Source: Nematostella vectensis (lineage: Eukaryota > Cnidaria > Anthozoa > Actiniaria > Edwardsiidae). From it: a stretch of DNA of 64,000 nt. Made by a program: the position numbers and the translations under genes. The stretch spans positions 11,593,070 to 11,657,069 of the forward strand of contig NC_064038.1 of NCBI RefSeq assembly GCF_932526225.1. Reading direction: 5' to 3'. Below are positions 62,401 through 64,000 of this stretch, piece after piece (positions within the stretch are counted from its first letter, which is position 1; each line of letters starts with the position of its first letter). The notes under the pieces were generated by a model. That model was given only the letters and a program-made list of their open reading frames with translations. It was not told where the DNA came from and did not search any database.

Positions 62401-62820
62401 TTATGGATAACGTTACAATCTATATAGATAATCACCATCATAAAAATTATAATTATTTGTCCTATTTTACTCTTTTTTTTTAAAGATATGGTAAAGATGA
62501 TGATGAATTATAATGATGATGACTTTGAAGATGATGACTATTATGCTGGTGATGGTAGTGATTATGATGATGATGATAATAATGATGATGGTGGTGGTGA
62601 TGATTATTTTGCTGATGGTAAAGGTGATGATGATAAGGATGATGTTAATCTTGTTGGTGATTGGACTAAACGATAAGAGAATCAATTTATATGACAATTG
62701 GTGTTTCAAGTCTGATCTAATAATCCACAGGGTACATGGAGCGCAAGGTTTGACCTTAAAGACAACGTGGACAAGTCTAGAGTTGCGTGCGTGGATGTCG
62801 AGGAGGTGACACTTACTTGA
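59487..62820 (+). CDS. Secreted ML-domain lipid-binding protein, GM2 activator-like
   Basis: Four exons, 59487-59562, 61128-61323, 62124-62268 and 62731-62820, join in frame to 168 aa. Residues 1-19 are a signal peptide (core ICVLVAFCVF). The mature part begins LKWKNCD and carries VQIKVVSVSPEP, a beta-rich stretch with FSGNF, the cysteine cluster PVPCFGLCPSIDLTCKEL, EQCPLPV, a repeated-Pro segment PSIPIPSFLTSG, and a final RVACVDVEE. Cysteine spacing and the Pro-rich loop fit the GM2 activator better than NPC2. Such proteins lift glycolipids or sterols from membranes in lysosomes or the extracellular space. The first Met was chosen over Met2 because it is the first ATG after the TATA-like box. 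AATAAA at 63075 and 63099 are possible polyadenylation signals. Confidence 0.88.
59765..60285. repeat. Array of palindromic GAGTAAAAA-TACTC motifs
   Basis: Dozens of GAGTAAAAA and its complement TTTTTACTC alternate through this part of intron 1 of the ML-domain gene, for example GGAGTAGTTTTTACTCC. Adjacent motifs form many small hairpins. Spacing is irregular, so it is not a simple tandem repeat. A C run lies at about 59919-59933. Confidence 0.85.
61380..61965. repeat. 14-15 bp minisatellite in ML-domain gene intron 2
   Basis: About 40 units, consensus AGTTAAAGACCCCT with variants AGTTATAGACTCCT, grouped into higher-order blocks of about 100 bp (61413-61520 is largely repeated at 61530-61630). 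A G run interrupts at about 61759-61771. Confidence 0.9.
62490..62650. repeat. (GAT)n microsatellite in intron 3 of the ML-domain gene
   Basis: Imperfect GAT/GGT trinucleotides. Frames reading as Asp or Met runs are artefacts. Confidence 0.9.
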
Positions 62821-63226
62821 AACAGCGCGTATACTTCTGCTTAATGAAATCAAATACAATTCAAAACAACGGCTGTTAGTGTGATATTAACAACTCTCCT
62901 ATCCCCTACCATATGCACTCCCACTCAAACCCCAAAGACATCAATTATCACAAACGCCATCGCTATCGCCATCAACACCATTTACCACCATCATCTTCAA
63001 AATCAACACCAGGGGATGGGGGATCCAAGACCGTTTTTTCCTTTCGGACTGACATTCTAGGAATGAAAAAAAGAAATAAAAATTTATCCCCGCCTTTGAA
63101 TAAAGAGTTTAAACAATACATACAGAGAGTATTATTTCTAGGTACACCAAAATATAAGTGAATATATTTAACAATTATATACCGAGCAGCGTGGGGAGTT
63201 AGTACAAAAAAATTTACGTGCAACTA
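62821..63226. other. 3' flank of ML-domain gene
   Basis: Presumed 3' UTR and flank, with two AATAAA signals (63075-63080 and 63099-63104). No other gene seen. Confidence 0.4.
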
Positions 63227-63279
63227 TGGCGCGACAGGAATCGCGGGTGGCCCAGGATGTTAGCGCTTCAGCGTATGGG

Positions 63280-64000
63280 GCCTCTTGCTATAGATATCCG
63301 TGCCTCACTTCACCCAGAGGTAGGCATGCAGCTTGCTATAGATTCCCGTGTATCACCTTACCCAGAGGTAGCCTTGTCACTTGCTATAGATTCCTGTGCA
63401 TCACTTCACCCAGAGGCAGCCTTGTCGCTTGCTATAGATTCCCGTGCCTCACTTCACCCAGGATAGCCTTGTCGCTTGCTATAGATTCCCGTGCCTCACT
63501 TCACCCAGGATAGCCTTGTCGCTTGCTATAGATTTCCGTGTATCACTTCACCCAGAGGTAGCCTTGTCGCTTGCTATAGATTCCTGTGCCTCACTTCACC
63601 CAGAGGTAGCCTTGCCGCTTTCTATAGATTCCCGTGCCTCACTTCACCCAGAGGTAGCCTTGCCGCTTGCTATAGATTCCCGTGTATTACTCCACCCAGA
63701 GGTAGCCTTGTCGCTTGCTATAGATTCCCGTGCATCACTTCACCCAGAGGTAGCCATGTCGCTTGCTATAGATTCCCGTGTATTACTCCACCCAGAGGTA
63801 GCCTTGTCGCTTGCTATAGATTCCCGTGCATCACTTCACCCAGAGGTAGCCATGTCGCTTGCTACATATTCCTTGCATCACTTCACCCAGAGGTAGCCTT
63901 GCAGCTTGCTATAGATTCCCTTGTATCACTTCACACAGAGGTAGCCATATAGCTTGCTATAGATTCCCGTGTATCACTTCACTCAGAGGTAGCCTTGGCG
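63280..64000. repeat. 47-48 bp minisatellite, continues past the window
   Basis: Fifteen or so units with consensus CTTGCTATAGATTCCCGTG, then CATCACTTCACCCAGAGGTAGC and CTTGTCG. Two units near 63455-63515 are shortened (ACCCAGGATAGCC). Open frames across it on the plus strand are repeat-derived and have no initiation or splice context. The array is not finished at the window end. Confidence 0.92.

Noticed and set aside
63218..63952. Plus-strand frames of up to 153 codons with repeated SLAIDSRASLHPE-type peptides
   Set aside because: Three overlapping frames are open at once because of the 47-48 bp repeat; no start context, splice signals or family.

Overview
This is a eukaryotic, animal-type window: six protein genes, five of them split by GT-AG introns, lie in AT-rich DNA crowded with short inverted-repeat transposons, a tRNA-derived SINE and minisatellites. 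Intron-rich genes with vertebrate-like protein sequences, compact spacing and many small non-autonomous elements suggest an early-branching metazoan such as a sea anemone. That placement is inference; no species was confirmed.

Layout. 1-9530: AT-rich intergenic DNA with one self-complementary minisatellite. 9531-20741 (+): an ARID3/dead-ringer transcription factor, reconstructed from seven exons. 20742-31029: gene-free and mobile-element rich, with a SINE carrying a six-copy 154-bp array and several inverted-repeat elements, among them the first copy of a 1.2-kb element. 31268-36121 (-): a complete six-exon cytochrome P450 of the CYP3/CYP5 type (510 aa), with its last coding segment repeated downstream. 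38427-41301 (-): a three-exon HINT1 hydrolase (127 aa), with nested transposons in intron 1 and a second copy of the 1.2-kb element 71 bp upstream of its ATG. 43467-44669 (+): a single-coding-exon LicD/fukutin-like membrane protein (400 aa). 45383-52638 (-): an alkaline phosphatase gene (first exon not found) with two alternative terminal exons, only one of which encodes a GPI-anchor signal. 53300-59486: gene-poor DNA with foldback elements. 59487-62820 (+): a four-exon secreted ML-domain protein resembling the GM2 activator (168 aa). 63227-64000: a 47-48 bp minisatellite running off the window.

The genes are not an operon or a recognisable pathway cluster; they are neighbours with separate roles (transcription, oxidation, nucleotide hydrolysis, glycosylation, phosphate release, lipid binding). 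The LicD-like and phosphatase genes converge.

The most unusual signal is in the alkaline phosphatase gene. Three intronic tandem arrays begin at, or are built from, the real splice sites, so potential splice donors or acceptor-like tracts are repeated many times beside the exons. The same gene has a tandemly duplicated last exon that would switch between anchored and unanchored enzyme. Coordinates of exons come from reading splice signals and protein continuity by eye.
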